Assembly (NCBI GenBank): GCA_913757435.1
Contig: CAJYDM010000008.1
Span: 1 to 64,000 of the forward strand
Direction: 5' to 3'
DNA: 64,000 nt
Origin: Syntrophomonas sp. DTU019
Lineage (GTDB): Bacteria; Bacillota; Syntrophomonadia; Syntrophomonadales; Syntrophomonadaceae
Under the pieces are notes generated by a model that saw only the letters and a program-made list of their open reading frames with translations, was not told the origin of the DNA and did not search any database. A program made the translations under genes and the position numbers. Positions 36,165-45,326 of the stretch are shown piece after piece. Numbering within the stretch: the stretch's first letter is position 1; every line of letters starts with the position of its first letter.

Positions 36165-36386
36165 CTATTCATCCACCAACTGCAGGTCCCACTCTTCGGT
36201 GCCCCAGATGTTGCAGGCCAAAACCAAGGCCTCGACAGCGGATTTGGCAGAATACTCTGTGTCTATGCGGTTCTCATCGGGATCTACCCAAAATATGCGC
36301 CAGCAGTCACCCTGTTCTTCGGCCCACAATTCTGTCCTGCCTTCCATGCCTGCTGCTTTGATGGTACCGATCAATTCCTTAGCCAT
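36165..36386 (-). CDS. hypothetical protein, 73 aa
   Basis: Starts at the ATG at 36384-36386, which has GGAGGGG just upstream; an earlier in-frame start at 36401 is less likely. The product is small, soluble and acidic, with a Trp-rich middle (TELWAEEQGDCWRIFWVDPD). It is a single-gene unit with its own terminator. No family recognised. Confidence 0.6.
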   Translation of the reverse strand: MAKELIGTIKAAGMEGRTELWAEEQGDCWRIFWVDPDENRIDTEYSAKSAVEALVLACNIWGTEEWDLQLVDE

Positions 36387-36401
36387 ATTTGTCCCCTCCA
36401 C

Positions 36402-36615
36402 TTGCTCTTTTTTCCATAGTTCCCTTTTTGACAGTAAAATCCTCTAAATATTTCTTCCAAAAGAATAGCAAGCTTTGTTGAACGATTTATTGAAGGTCGG
36501 CGATCGTGTCGCTTACGCCGGATTTGCATTGATTAAAACGGCTGAATCCGGTCATAAAAAATGTCATAGGTTGCTTTTCCAGGCGGAGTAATGGGGCCTT
36601 AGATACTCGTGCTTT
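36402..36615. other. intergenic stretch
   Basis: No gene or clear regulatory element. It holds the promoter of the small gene to its left and the 3' end of the histidine kinase transcript to its right. Confidence 0.3.
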
Positions 36616-37869
36616 TTAGAACAGTCTTGTCTGCGTCTCGGCTATTGAAAAGCAAACATAAAACACGGTTCCCTGCGAGCTGGTCTCCACCTCTATTCTG
36701 GCATTATGACGGGCGGCAATGCTGTAGCACACTGCCAGCCCAAGCCCGGGACCGTCATCTTTGGTGGTCAGAAAAGGAGTGCCCAGCCTGTCCAGAAGTG
36801 GCGCGGATATTCCCGGCCCTTCATCCTTGATAAATAGCACCACTTCATTATCCTGCAATGTGGTGCCAATAGTTAGCGTGCCCCCGGGCGACATGACCTC
36901 CAGGCCATTATAGGACATATTAAATACCAGCTGGCGAATCTCACTCTCATCTATTAGTACCTGTGGAGTATAGCCTAAGTCCAGACGGGTGTTCATTGCT
37001 CGTTGGACCGCGTCGGCTTTGATGAGAGGGTGCAGCGCTGTGATGACCTCGTGCAGGTAAGTCGGCTTTGGGTCGATGTTCTTGTCTTTGGCCATTCCCA
37101 GGAACTTGGTGATGATATCGTTGGCCCGGTCCAGTTCATCGATCATGAGGTTAAAATAGGCAAACTCGTCGGCGTATTCATATTTAGAGCCCAGCATCTG
37201 CAAGAAGCCCCGTACGGCTGTCAAGGGATTTCTGATTTCGTGGGCGATGCTGGCAGCTATTTCCCCGATCAGGTTGAGGCGGTCCATACGTGCCAGGTTG
37301 AATTCCATCAGCCGCATAGCGGTGATATCCTGGAAGGCGATCAGACGACATAATTGGTGGTTGAAGTCGATTAAATCCAGGGAAGCCAAGACTGTTAAAA
37401 CCCTGCCCGTGACCGTGTGCAGCTGAGTTTCAACATTGTCGATTTTGCCTTTGTCAGCAAGTTCGGAAAGTGCTTCGGCAAACTTATCCTGGTTGGTCCA
37501 GATGCCAAGTTCCTGAGGGGTATGCCTGATCAGCTGATCGCGTCGGCACTCTAATTTATCAATAAAAGCCTGATTGGCCTCCAGGAATACTCTGCTGTCC
37601 ATGCTCAAAATTGCCATCATGATCGGACTTTGGTTAAAAACCCGGAAAAAGCGTTCTTCTGCCCGAGGACGATCGATTTCCAACAGTTTTTCTGCAATCC
37701 AATGCAAGTTGTGGTCACTATCTTGCAAGGCATGAGTAACCAGAGCATGTTCGATTTTCAGCCACAGCCTTTGCGCCAGAGAACGCTGCAACTCGATTTG
37801 GTCATCACTCCACACCCGTGCACCGGTTTCACCGTACGAATGCTGGTTCTGGTCTGCCTTGTCTTTCAT
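36616..37869 (-). CDS. orphan PAS sensor histidine kinase
   Basis: A 417-residue cytoplasmic kinase started at 37869, where GGAGGTAGGC precedes the ATG. Residues 80-210 are a PAS domain (RFFRVFNQSPIMMAILSMDS). The HisKA domain contains the phospho-acceptor in AASIAHEIRNPLTAVRGFLQ near 240. The ATPase domain has NMSYNGLEVM, FIKDEGPGIS and GPGLGLAVCYSI. No response regulator is next to it. Its catalytic half is strikingly like that of the kinase at 39838-41850. Kinases of this soluble PAS type feed the Spo0 relay in many spore formers; that role here is inferred only. Confidence 0.88.
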   Translation of the reverse strand: MKDKADQNQHSYGETGARVWSDDQIELQRSLAQRLWLKIEHALVTHALQDSDHNLHWIAEKLLEIDRPRAEERFFRVFNQSPIMMAILSMDSRVFLEANQAFIDKLECRRDQLIRHTPQELGIWTNQDKFAEALSELADKGKIDNVETQLHTVTGRVLTVLASLDLIDFNHQLCRLIAFQDITAMRLMEFNLARMDRLNLIGEIAASIAHEIRNPLTAVRGFLQMLGSKYEYADEFAYFNLMIDELDRANDIITKFLGMAKDKNIDPKPTYLHEVITALHPLIKADAVQRAMNTRLDLGYTPQVLIDESEIRQLVFNMSYNGLEVMSPGGTLTIGTTLQDNEVVLFIKDEGPGISAPLLDRLGTPFLTTKDDGPGLGLAVCYSIAARHNARIEVETSSQGTVFYVCFSIAETQTRLF

Positions 37870-38401
37870 GCCTACCTCCACTCCACCGTACCACAGCATT
37901 GCAAAGATACACCAAGCCACCCTTAGACCATTCCAAACAGTAAACAAATTAGATGGGACGATGGCCATTAATGGGCAAAAGCCTTAGTGAAATGATAGTT
38001 TTTGCGAAAACTCAGGAAAAACAGGCTGTAGTGTTAGGAAAACACAACGTAATTGGTCATTATTAGCAATCTAACATAAGTATTAAGCTGAGCTGTGTCG
38101 AACTTTGCGTAGTTTATGAGCCAGGAGTGGAGATGTTTGCTGGCAGGATAACTCGCTTTTTGGGGAAATGTGGCAGTTAACCTCGGCGCTGCTAAAGCCG
38201 CCATATGGTTTTATGGTGATAATTGGGATTGTCGAAATAAGGCGTTTAAACAAAATTTGTTGATATATTTAGAAAAACTTTAGAAGAGACGGTGGCAGGA
38301 AAAATGTCATTTTATATGGAAAGGCTCGTGATATACCCCAGCTTTCGACGGCCGCCAGGCGTATTTATGTAGAGCATAATTATATGGAAGGATGTCATGA
38401 T
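37870..38401. other. divergent intergenic region, 530 bases
   Basis: No credible gene. Short open frames have no ribosome binding site. I see no known riboswitch pattern. A small GC-rich hairpin (GGCGCTGCTAAAGCCGCC) lies near 38183-38201. Promoters for the kinase and the SH3 protein must be here. Confidence 0.4.
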
Positions 38402-39517
38402 ATGACAACAAATACTGAGTTTTGGCAGAGGGCGATAAAAACCTCTCTATGCTTACTGTTGTCCCTGGGACTGATCCTGAACCTGTGGTGCCTGCAATCT
38501 CTGGCTGCCAGCGCGGTAGTCACCGGCAGCGTGGTCAACGTGCGCTCCGGACCGGGCACCGGGTATACAGTGGCGGGAGTCCTCTATAATGGTACGCAGT
38601 TGGAGGTGACCGGTCATAATGGGTCCTGGGAAAAGGTCCGTTACGGTTCCCTGGAGGGCTGGGTACTGTCCTCACTAATAAAGGTCTCACCGCCTCAGAC
38701 CCTGGTGGTGGGGGTCGGAGTCGCCAACCTGCGTTCCGGACCGGGCACCGGTTACGACATTGTCGGTGAGGCCACCAAAGATGAGGTGCTGACGCTGGTG
38801 TCCCAGGAAGGTGATTGGTATCTGGCCCAGACTGCTGCAGGGCTGGGGGTATATATCCGTAAGGATATGGTTGCCGGGCCAAAGGCAAGCATTGCGCTTA
38901 GTCAAAATGATGCTCCCGACACTGGCATTTTGGGGCCGCCGGTAAAAATGGTTTTAAATGGTCGGTCCCAATCGGGCCCCATCTCACCCATTGTGTATAA
39001 CCATCGTGTGCTGGTACCCTTACGCGAGGTCTTCGATGAAGTCGGAGGCACAGTGGGTTGGAACAAGGCCGCTCAAACTGCTACGGTCAATTGGGGCAGC
39101 AAGAAGATAGTGCTGCCGGTCAATTCCTATGAACCAACCGTAAATGGGTCGGTGTGGGGCACTGATGTGCCTACTATGATAGTACAGAATAACACTATGG
39201 CCCCGCTGCGCTTTATTATTGAAGCCCTGGGTGGCACCGCTTGCTGGGATTCTAAGACTGCTACGGTGTATGTCTTCATCCCGCCTGCAGACGGATTGAA
39301 GGCAGTGGCATTGGTTGTCAACTCGCCGGGCGTCAATCTGCGCAACGGACCGGGTACTCAATATCAAGTGGTCGACCAGGCCATGCGAGGAGAACAAATG
39401 GCGGTTGTGGAACAGCAGGACGGCTGGTACAAAGTCACCCGACGAGGACAGACCGCCTGGGTGGCTGGCTGGGTAGTTGATGTGATCTGGGGGTATGCAT
39501 CAAATAATATACAATGA
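38402..39517 (+). CDS. secreted protein with three SH3b domains around a copper-amine-oxidase-like domain
   Basis: A 371-residue protein with a signal peptide or anchor (LCLLLSLGLILNLWCLQSLAA). Two bacterial SH3 domains follow at about residues 35-85 and 95-150, each with the NVRSGPGTGY / NLRSGPGTGY motif. A copper-amine-oxidase N-terminal-like fold comes next (VLVPLREVFDEVGGTVGWNK, MAPLRFIIEALGGT). A third SH3 domain (NLRNGPGTQYQVVDQAM) ends it. Such proteins bind the cell wall or spore cortex. It lies between two paralogous kinases and is transcribed toward the second. The start is the ATG at 38402 behind GGAAGGA. Confidence 0.85.
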   Translation: MTTNTEFWQRAIKTSLCLLLSLGLILNLWCLQSLAASAVVTGSVVNVRSGPGTGYTVAGVLYNGTQLEVTGHNGSWEKVRYGSLEGWVLSSLIKVSPPQTLVVGVGVANLRSGPGTGYDIVGEATKDEVLTLVSQEGDWYLAQTAAGLGVYIRKDMVAGPKASIALSQNDAPDTGILGPPVKMVLNGRSQSGPISPIVYNHRVLVPLREVFDEVGGTVGWNKAAQTATVNWGSKKIVLPVNSYEPTVNGSVWGTDVPTMIVQNNTMAPLRFIIEALGGTACWDSKTATVYVFIPPADGLKAVALVVNSPGVNLRNGPGTQYQVVDQAMRGEQMAVVEQQDGWYKVTRRGQTAWVAGWVVDVIWGYASNNIQ

Positions 39518-39837
39518 TTTTCCAGGTTTATTTCTTTAGTGGCATTTGGCAACAAAGTTCAATTCACTTTATCATCTATCCCATTACCGGAATACTATTG
39601 GTTTATTTGGAAAATGTATTGCCGTATGGGATATTTCTTCCTAATTTGTAAGCCCCGATATGCTACAATTATTGCTAGGTTATATATATTAGAAGACTGC
39701 GTGCATAGCCTCCTGCCTCCTGGCCTGGAGGTATGCCACGGTATGGTTTAAAGCCATGCTATGAATAGGGGGGGCATTACCCGCTATTGGCACCAAAGGT
39801 GGTGCATGGTAGAGGTATTGCGTGTATCGAGGTAAGC
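39518..39837. other. intergenic stretch between the SH3 protein and the second kinase
   Basis: About 320 bases. A 70-codon open frame at 39539 lacks a ribosome binding site and family features, so I do not call it. A GAGGTAAGC site at the right end serves the kinase start at 39838. Confidence 0.4.
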
Positions 39838-41850
39838 ATGGAAGACAATAAGATACATAAATGGGAACAAGTCGAAGCCGAATTGTTGAAGGCCAACCGG
39901 CGTGAACGCCTGCTCAACGCTGTAACCTGTCGGCTATTGGCCAACGATGACCCTCAGAGCATAATAGACGACCTGTGTAAGGACACCATGGAATATCTGG
40001 AATGTGAGTTTTTTTTCAACTATCTACTGGACCGGGAAATGGATTGTCTGCATCTAAATGCCTGGGCCGGTATACCCCGGGAGGAAGCTGTTAAAATAGA
40101 ATGGCTCGAATATGGGGCGACGACATGCGGGTGTACAGCCGGGAATGGTTCCCCCCTGGTATCAGAAAACATGACCACCATCCCAGATCTCGGGACTGAC
40201 CTGATCGAGTCTTACGGTTTGCAGGCTTATGCCTGCCACCCGCTAATGATAGGCGAAGAGCTTTTGGGGACCATCTCCTTCGGCACCTGTTCGCGGCAGG
40301 TTTTCACCGAGGAAGAATCGGCCTTGATGAGAACAGTGGCTGATCACATCTCCATGGCTATGGGCCGCCTGCTGGTAAACCAGGAACTGAGAAAGAGTGA
40401 ACAGCGGCTGGAATCGCTGGCGCAGGAACGCACCCGTGAGTTGGAGGAATCCAACCAGAACTTCACTAAAATTCTCGAGAGCATCACTGATGCTTTCTTC
40501 ACTATTGACCGCGACTGGAAGGTTACTTATTGGAATGGGGCGGCCGAGCAGATGTTCAGCGTCACCCGTGAGCAGATTTTGGGCAATGTATTTTGGGAGG
40601 TTTTTCCTGAATCGGTGGGGTCGGAATTCTATTACGAATACCATCTGGCTATGCGCTACGACATCCCAGTGTCGTTCGTAGCCCATGGAGGTGACATCGA
40701 TCTCTGGGTAGAAGCCCGGGTTTACCCCTCACCATCCGGTCTCACCATTTATCTGCACGATTTCACCGAGCGCAAACTGGCCGAAGATGAACTGCGCAAT
40801 TCTGAGGAGCGCTTTTATACTATCTTTAACAACAATCCTGATGCCATAGCTATAGTGCGCATGAAAGATAACCGCTATGTGGATGTGAACCAGAGGTTCC
40901 TTAACCTGACCGGTTATAGCCGGAATGAGGTTTTGGAGCATACCCCTGAGGAATTGGGCCTGTGGTCCCTGGATAGGGCAGAGCTGGATTCTTGTCTGGG
41001 ATATTTGGAATCAAGAGGTGAGGTTCACAATTGCGAACTCCGAATAAGAACTAAGACAGGGAAAATCGCCAGTGTTTCCTTGTCAATGGTCATGATAAAC
41101 CTGAATGGGGAATTGTGCAGAATAGCTATTATCAGAGATTTGACCAGGGAAAAGATGATGGAGGCGGAGATTACCAGGCTGGATCGTTTGAACCTGGTGG
41201 GGCAAATGGCTGCCAGCATCGGTCATGAAATAAGGAACCCCATGACAGCAGTGCGAGGGTTTCTGCAAATGCTGTGTGAAAAGGACGAATACCAAGAGGA
41301 GCGGGCCATCTTCGACCTTATGATAGAAGAACTGGACCGTGCCAACTCCATCATTAGCGAATACCTGGGTATGGCCAAAGACAAAAAAATCAATTTACAG
41401 CTTAAGCAGTTGGACGACATCGTACAATCGCTGGAGCCTATCCTCCGTTCTTCGGCCCTGAAAAAGGATATGAACCTTAAGCTCGATTTGGCCGAGCCAT
41501 CAACGTGCCTGATTGATGAGAACGAGATCCGCCAATTGGTCCTGAACATGGCCCACAACGCTTTCGAAGCGATGCAAAGCGGCGGCTTACTGACCATAGG
41601 TACCTTAGAGGAAAATGATCAAGTGGTCCTCTATATTAAAGACCAGGGTTCGGGCCTTGATGCAGAGATCATGGAAAGATTAGGCACTCCCTTCGTTACT
41701 ACCAAGGAAGAAGGCACCGGACTGGGGTTGGCGGTCTGCTATAGCATTGCTGCCCGGCAGAATGCTAAAATCGATGTGGAGACCGGACCTGCCGGGACTA
41801 CCTTCCTGGTCAGATTTCCTATAGCCACGAGGTCGGGCGTCGGGACATAA
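39838..41850 (+). CDS. orphan sensor histidine kinase with GAF and two PAS domains
   Basis: A 670-residue cytoplasmic kinase started at 39838. Domain order: GAF at about 20-190 (YLECEFFFNYLLDREMDCLH, then ACHPLMIGEELLGTISFGT), PAS at 210-330 (ESITDAFFTIDRDWKVTYWN), PAS at 335-450 (FYTIFNNNPDAIAIVRMKDN), HisKA with MAASIGHEIRNPMTAVRGF near 460, and ATPase with NMAHNAFEAM, YIKDQGSGLD and GTGLGLAVCYSI. No response regulator is adjacent. The C-terminal half is a close paralogue of the kinase at 36616. The two may integrate different signals into one partner such as Spo0F (inference). Confidence 0.9.
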   Translation: MEDNKIHKWEQVEAELLKANRRERLLNAVTCRLLANDDPQSIIDDLCKDTMEYLECEFFFNYLLDREMDCLHLNAWAGIPREEAVKIEWLEYGATTCGCTAGNGSPLVSENMTTIPDLGTDLIESYGLQAYACHPLMIGEELLGTISFGTCSRQVFTEEESALMRTVADHISMAMGRLLVNQELRKSEQRLESLAQERTRELEESNQNFTKILESITDAFFTIDRDWKVTYWNGAAEQMFSVTREQILGNVFWEVFPESVGSEFYYEYHLAMRYDIPVSFVAHGGDIDLWVEARVYPSPSGLTIYLHDFTERKLAEDELRNSEERFYTIFNNNPDAIAIVRMKDNRYVDVNQRFLNLTGYSRNEVLEHTPEELGLWSLDRAELDSCLGYLESRGEVHNCELRIRTKTGKIASVSLSMVMINLNGELCRIAIIRDLTREKMMEAEITRLDRLNLVGQMAASIGHEIRNPMTAVRGFLQMLCEKDEYQEERAIFDLMIEELDRANSIISEYLGMAKDKKINLQLKQLDDIVQSLEPILRSSALKKDMNLKLDLAEPSTCLIDENEIRQLVLNMAHNAFEAMQSGGLLTIGTLEENDQVVLYIKDQGSGLDAEIMERLGTPFVTTKEEGTGLGLAVCYSIAARQNAKIDVETGPAGTTFLVRFPIATRSGVGT

Positions 41851-42081
41851 TCCCACTATCAATTGCCGCGTTTCGGTTCGCGACCGGGGTGCGTCTCATG
41901 GTGGTATACTGGCAGCAACGGAAAACCAGCACAAAAGGCCGGGGACTATAAACCCCGGTATTGCTATGCGCCTGTGAAAGCAAATGTATTGGAGCACCAA
42001 GCTTAGGTGGTTGTTATAGCGTAACTATAATTATTCTTCTCTGGCAAGGGTAAAGCTATATTAATATTATGTGGGGTGGTA
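41851..42081. other. intergenic stretch
   Basis: Contains a small hairpin at about 41940-41961 (CCGGGG ... CCCCGG) with no T run, which might be a weak terminator for the kinase gene. Nothing else seen. Confidence 0.35.
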
Positions 42082-42720
42082 ATGATTATGAATGTTTGCA
42101 GGGAATGTTCCCAAGAACATAATGATAGCCTTCAGCTTGGACAAGGTGGGTGTATTTGCCCTGATTGCTTGAAGGCCAAAGAAAATAGACTTGTCAGCAG
42201 CAAATCGGGACTATCCAAAGAAGAATCGTCGAAACCGCCATCAAACGTATGGGATACTACTGCTATAATAATTGCCGGATTTATCGCCGCAGTGGGTGTA
42301 TATTTGATCTTTCGTTTCAACAATACAGCTCATACCATATGGATTATCATTATAGGTTATCTAGCCAGCCGCGGGGTGCAAAATGTGATGAAAAGTAAAT
42401 CACAAAAGCATAACGAAATGTTTTACCGTGAAAAGGAGAGTAGAATAGCGGAACTCCAAAAGAATATCGATAGCCTTGAAGGGGAGTTGAGTTCAATTTA
42501 CGAGGAGGCAGTGAAACACAGAGAACAGGGACGCTGCCAGCATTGTGGACGGATAGAGCGCCCCAGCATGGCCCCATTCCAGGTATACAATTTTTCAGAT
42601 GCTGAAACGGAAGGCAGCTATGATTTTTCCCACTTGATGCTTCTATGCGAAAACTGTCGCTCCAAAATCGATGAATCCGGGAATGAATTGAGCAAGAAAG
42701 AGAGAAGGAAAAAAAAGTGA
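42082..42720 (+). CDS. membrane protein with two zinc-ribbon-like Cys clusters
   Basis: About 212 residues. N-terminal Cys pairs (NVCRECSQEHN, then GGCICPDCLK) suggest a small zinc-binding head. Two membrane helices follow (TAIIIAGFIAAVGVYLIF and IWIIIIGYLASRGVQ), then a coiled coil (SRIAELQKNIDSLEGELSSI), and a second pair of CxxC motifs (CQHCG and CENC) near the end in an HNH-like spacing. The C-terminus is very basic (KKERRKKK). I chose the ATG at 42082, after GTGGGGTGG. No family name can be given with confidence. Confidence 0.65.
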   Translation: MIMNVCRECSQEHNDSLQLGQGGCICPDCLKAKENRLVSSKSGLSKEESSKPPSNVWDTTAIIIAGFIAAVGVYLIFRFNNTAHTIWIIIIGYLASRGVQNVMKSKSQKHNEMFYREKESRIAELQKNIDSLEGELSSIYEEAVKHREQGRCQHCGRIERPSMAPFQVYNFSDAETEGSYDFSHLMLLCENCRSKIDESGNELSKKERRKKK

Positions 42721-42804
42721 AACAAACCTGAATGGTAATACTTGGGGAAACCTGACCGAAGTATCCAAAACCCTGTAGATCGGAGCTAAAAAATAGATGG
42801 GGTG

Positions 42805-42840
42805 CTCCCGGAGAACTCAAAACCGGGAGTTTTCTTATTT
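42805..42840 (+). terminator. terminator
   Basis: CTCCCGG pairs with CCGGGAG across an 11-base loop, followed by TTTTCTTATTTT. It lies 85 bases after the zinc-ribbon protein gene. Confidence 0.8.
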
Positions 42841-42954
42841 TGAACGGTCATATGTCCCCTCTCAGACTGCGACAATAACAATGAAGCCGCAAAAGCTGAT
42901 ATATCGGGATTCTAATTTTGTAATCATCCATTCGTTATTCGGTTTAAAATAAAA

Positions 42955-42978
42955 CAAACCCCTATATATCGGGGTTTG
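42955..42978 (-). terminator. terminator of the tRNA-Val gene
   Basis: On the minus strand, CAAACCCC pairs with GGGGTTTG around an AT loop, followed by TTTTATTTTA. It lies about 14 bases after the CCA end of the tRNA. Confidence 0.85.
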
Positions 42979-42991
42979 CAAATGTCTTTTA

Positions 42992-43066
42992 TGGTGGGCC
43001 GTATAAGATTCGAACTTATGGCTTCTTCCGCGTCAAGGAAGCACTCTCCCACTGAGTTAACGGCCC
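42992..43066 (-). tRNA. tRNA-Val, anticodon GAC
   Basis: A 75-base cloverleaf on the minus strand. The acceptor arms GGGCCGT and ACGGCCC pair fully, the D stem is ACTC/GAGT, the anticodon stem CTTCC/GGAAG encloses loop TTGACGC, and the T arm is ATAAG-TTCGAAT-CTTAT. The CCA end is encoded. Confidence 0.97.
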
Positions 43067-43283
43067 GTGTGCTTATAAATTATATAACGATTGGCAGCGA
43101 AAATCAACAGCTTAGCGGATGAGTTGTTAAAGGTTTAAATTTGAAGGAGGATCTCCAATGATCGTCCTGAAATGAGAAAACATGGGAACATCCGTCCTTA
43201 GGCCTCTAAAGGTGATTAGTCTTTTCACAGCCGGATATTCTGCTATAATAACTTTAATTGTACATATTTTGGGAGGTGAAGAA

Positions 43284-43373
43284 ATGAAATCTAGTTATGA
43301 GAAACCTTTATTAATGATTTACGATGACCTTCAGGCGATTACCGCCGGTAGCATAAGCATTGGGCTCAGCTAA
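43284..43373 (+). CDS. 29-residue peptide, possible RiPP-like precursor
   Basis: The ATG at 43284 follows GGGAGGTGAAGAA. The peptide begins MKSSYEKPLLMIYDDLQA and ends ITAGSISIGLS. The head, with a YEKP(L/M) motif and an acidic turn, then an Ala/Gly/Ser tail, resembles short leader-core peptides common in Clostridia. An upstream in-frame ATG at 43182 has no site. No modifying enzyme is in the window, so the RiPP reading is only a suggestion. Confidence 0.5.
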   Translation: MKSSYEKPLLMIYDDLQAITAGSISIGLS

Positions 43374-43416
43374 TTAGAAGGCAAAGACAAAAGGGACGGT
43401 TCAGGGACAAAGGGAC

Positions 43417-43481
43417 CAGGGACAAAGGGACGGTTCTGTTGTCCCAATTATTGGGACAACAGAACCGTCCCTTTGTCCCTG
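43417..43481. repeat. 65-bp perfect palindrome with flanking direct repeats
   Basis: Two 32-bp arms match perfectly around a single central base at 43449. Each arm contains AGGGACAAAGGGACGGTTC. Further copies of parts of this unit flank the palindrome (43391-43415 and 43482-43504), giving a cluster from about 43391 to 43504. It resembles dispersed palindromic (REP-like) elements that recur in Clostridia genomes. As RNA it would form a very stable hairpin. Confidence 0.9.
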
Positions 43482-43667
43482 CAGAACCGTCCCTTTGTCC
43501 CTGTTTGGTTAGCAGGGTACTGTTCCCCCGCATTCATTGATTAAATAAAATCCCCCTCTTTATGCACCTATATCCATCATTTACACTATGAAACATCGGA
43601 CTTGCTACTGAATAATGGTTTTTTGGCAAACATATAATTAGACTAACTTTTATGCAGGAGGCCATTT

Positions 43668-44603
43668 ATGGTTTACGAATTACAGGTAATCACCATGCGG
43701 ACGCCAAACCGCCTGGGGGATTTGATCAATGAGCGGCTAGAGTGGATAAAACAGCGGGGGTATGAAGTGGAGATCGTATCAGAACCCCTGGACGAGGAAA
43801 TGGACAGTCTGCTTTTTAAACTGCACGTGACTGATCGGCCTGAGAGCGTATTCCAAAGTGATGATATTGTTTACATTTGCAGGCATCAACTGGCCGAGGC
43901 TATAGCCGAACATATAGTAAACGGCTGGGAATCTCGCCTGTTGTGGCGCGAGATCCAGCGTGTCTGCCGGTCCATGTCACCGCAGGATAAACAGCGATTG
44001 CTGGCCAAAGCAGAGGAATTTATCAAATGCTGCCATTCCAGTGAGAGCCTCAATATGCTTATGAATTTTGGCCGCAAGAGCCGCATCGCCAGCCGCGTCT
44101 TGGGCTACATTGAGGAAGCCCGGCAACTGGTGGTGGAAGGCTTTATCACCTTCTGGATGCAGGATTACATGACTGAGATCAAGTTTGCTGTGGAGGTGGC
44201 CATAGAAGAACTGCGCAATGAAAAGGAATACAATGATTTCGTCAATTTGTTGCGTTATTTCGTAGAGACCCAACCTGCCAAGGTTCAGGAGGTAAACCTG
44301 CTTATGAGCAGCAACGGGGTGTTCTATCTGTGGGACAGTGCCGGCACCAAAATCGACGAAAGCTATATGGACTACTATCTGGATGATATGCTTATGGAAG
44401 AAATTGACTTGGATGATGTCCTGGTCAGTATACTGGTGACCATCGCCCCCAGGCGCATAATAATACATGAGAGTGATGGCCTTGTCCTCAAAGAATCGGT
44501 CACCATGATTCGCAATGTATTTCAGGAACGCATCGTGACCTGTCCTGGCTGTGAGCGCTGCAAACAACTGGCTGGCCACGAGGCCGGGCTGCGCCGTCCC
44601 TGA
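43668..44603 (+). CDS. ytxC: YtxC-like sporulation protein
   Basis: The 311-residue protein belongs to the YtxC family found before thrS in spore formers. Typical segments are IVYICRHQLAEAIAEHIVNG-like, FGRKSRIASRVLGYIEEARQ, EGFITFWMQDYMTEIKFAVE and the Cys-rich tail CPGCERCKQLAG. Its biochemical role is unknown. ATG at 43668 behind CAGGAGG. It is followed by the DUF445 gene and thrS, the same order as in other Firmicutes. Confidence 0.8.
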   Translation: MVYELQVITMRTPNRLGDLINERLEWIKQRGYEVEIVSEPLDEEMDSLLFKLHVTDRPESVFQSDDIVYICRHQLAEAIAEHIVNGWESRLLWREIQRVCRSMSPQDKQRLLAKAEEFIKCCHSSESLNMLMNFGRKSRIASRVLGYIEEARQLVVEGFITFWMQDYMTEIKFAVEVAIEELRNEKEYNDFVNLLRYFVETQPAKVQEVNLLMSSNGVFYLWDSAGTKIDESYMDYYLDDMLMEEIDLDDVLVSILVTIAPRRIIIHESDGLVLKESVTMIRNVFQERIVTCPGCERCKQLAGHEAGLRRP

Positions 44604-44707
44604 CTGTAACCCGCCTGTACTGTCTGCCTTTCCCCAAATCCCTCTTTATTGCGACTGCCTGTGAAATCTGCTATATTTGTTTAAAACAGTTAGGTGGCCT
44701 ATGAGTC

Positions 44708-45301
44708 TTGCAGTTATTGATCATACCTTTGATTGGCGCCTTCATCGGGTATATTACTAATGTTTTCGCCATCAGGATGCTTTTCTGGCCCAAGCAACCA
44801 GTCAAATTATTTTGCTTCGAACTGCAGGGCTTGCTCCCCAAGCGGCAACGAGAAATTGCCGAGAGTATCGGAACATTGATCGAAGCGCGCCTGTTGTCTG
44901 TAGATGAACTGTTTGACAGCGTCGACACCCCGGAACTACGTCACCGCATTTTGAATGAGGTGGTGCAGACTCTGAAGAAGAGGCTGCGTCAGACCATGCC
45001 GCGCGTGTTACCGGACAGGCTTTATCGCTTGATCGAGGAGAGTCTGGAAAAGATCGTGCGCCAGGAAGCGGACCACATTATCCATAAGGCTATCAAAAGC
45101 GGGCGGGAAACCGTCTCGGCAAAGATAAGCGTCAAACAACTGGTAGAGGACAAGATCAACGCCTTTGACCTGGACGAGCTGGAGATGTTGATCCGTGGGG
45201 TTGCTCATACCGAACTCAGGTTTATTGAGGTTTTAGGTGGTGTCCTGGGCTTCCTGATCGGGTTGATCCAGGCGGCCATTGTTTTATTTTTCCCAAGCTG
45301 A
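44708..45301 (+). CDS. DUF445 family membrane protein (YtxB/YheB-like)
   Basis: A 197-residue protein starting at a TTG. The N-terminal segment LLIIPLIGAFIGYITNVFAI followed by RMLFWPKQP is the DUF445 hallmark, and a C-terminal membrane segment (VLGGVLGFLIGLIQAAIVLF) repeats the same idea at the other end. The middle is helical and charged. Family members are membrane proteins, some linked to sporulation; function unknown. It sits between ytxC and thrS. Confidence 0.8.
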   Translation: MQLLIIPLIGAFIGYITNVFAIRMLFWPKQPVKLFCFELQGLLPKRQREIAESIGTLIEARLLSVDELFDSVDTPELRHRILNEVVQTLKKRLRQTMPRVLPDRLYRLIEESLEKIVRQEADHIIHKAIKSGRETVSAKISVKQLVEDKINAFDLDELEMLIRGVAHTELRFIEVLGGVLGFLIGLIQAAIVLFFPS

Positions 45302-45326
45302 CAGATTGCAGGCAGGAGGTATTTAA

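Noticed and set aside
39539-39751. Plus-strand 70-codon open frame between the SH3 protein and the kinase
   Set aside because: No ribosome binding site, no recognisable domain, and it ends in non-coding-like sequence.
44604-45326. Threonine T-box upstream of thrS
   Set aside because: No GGGTGGNACCNCGG-like sequence occurs; thrS follows the DUF445 gene after 25 bases.
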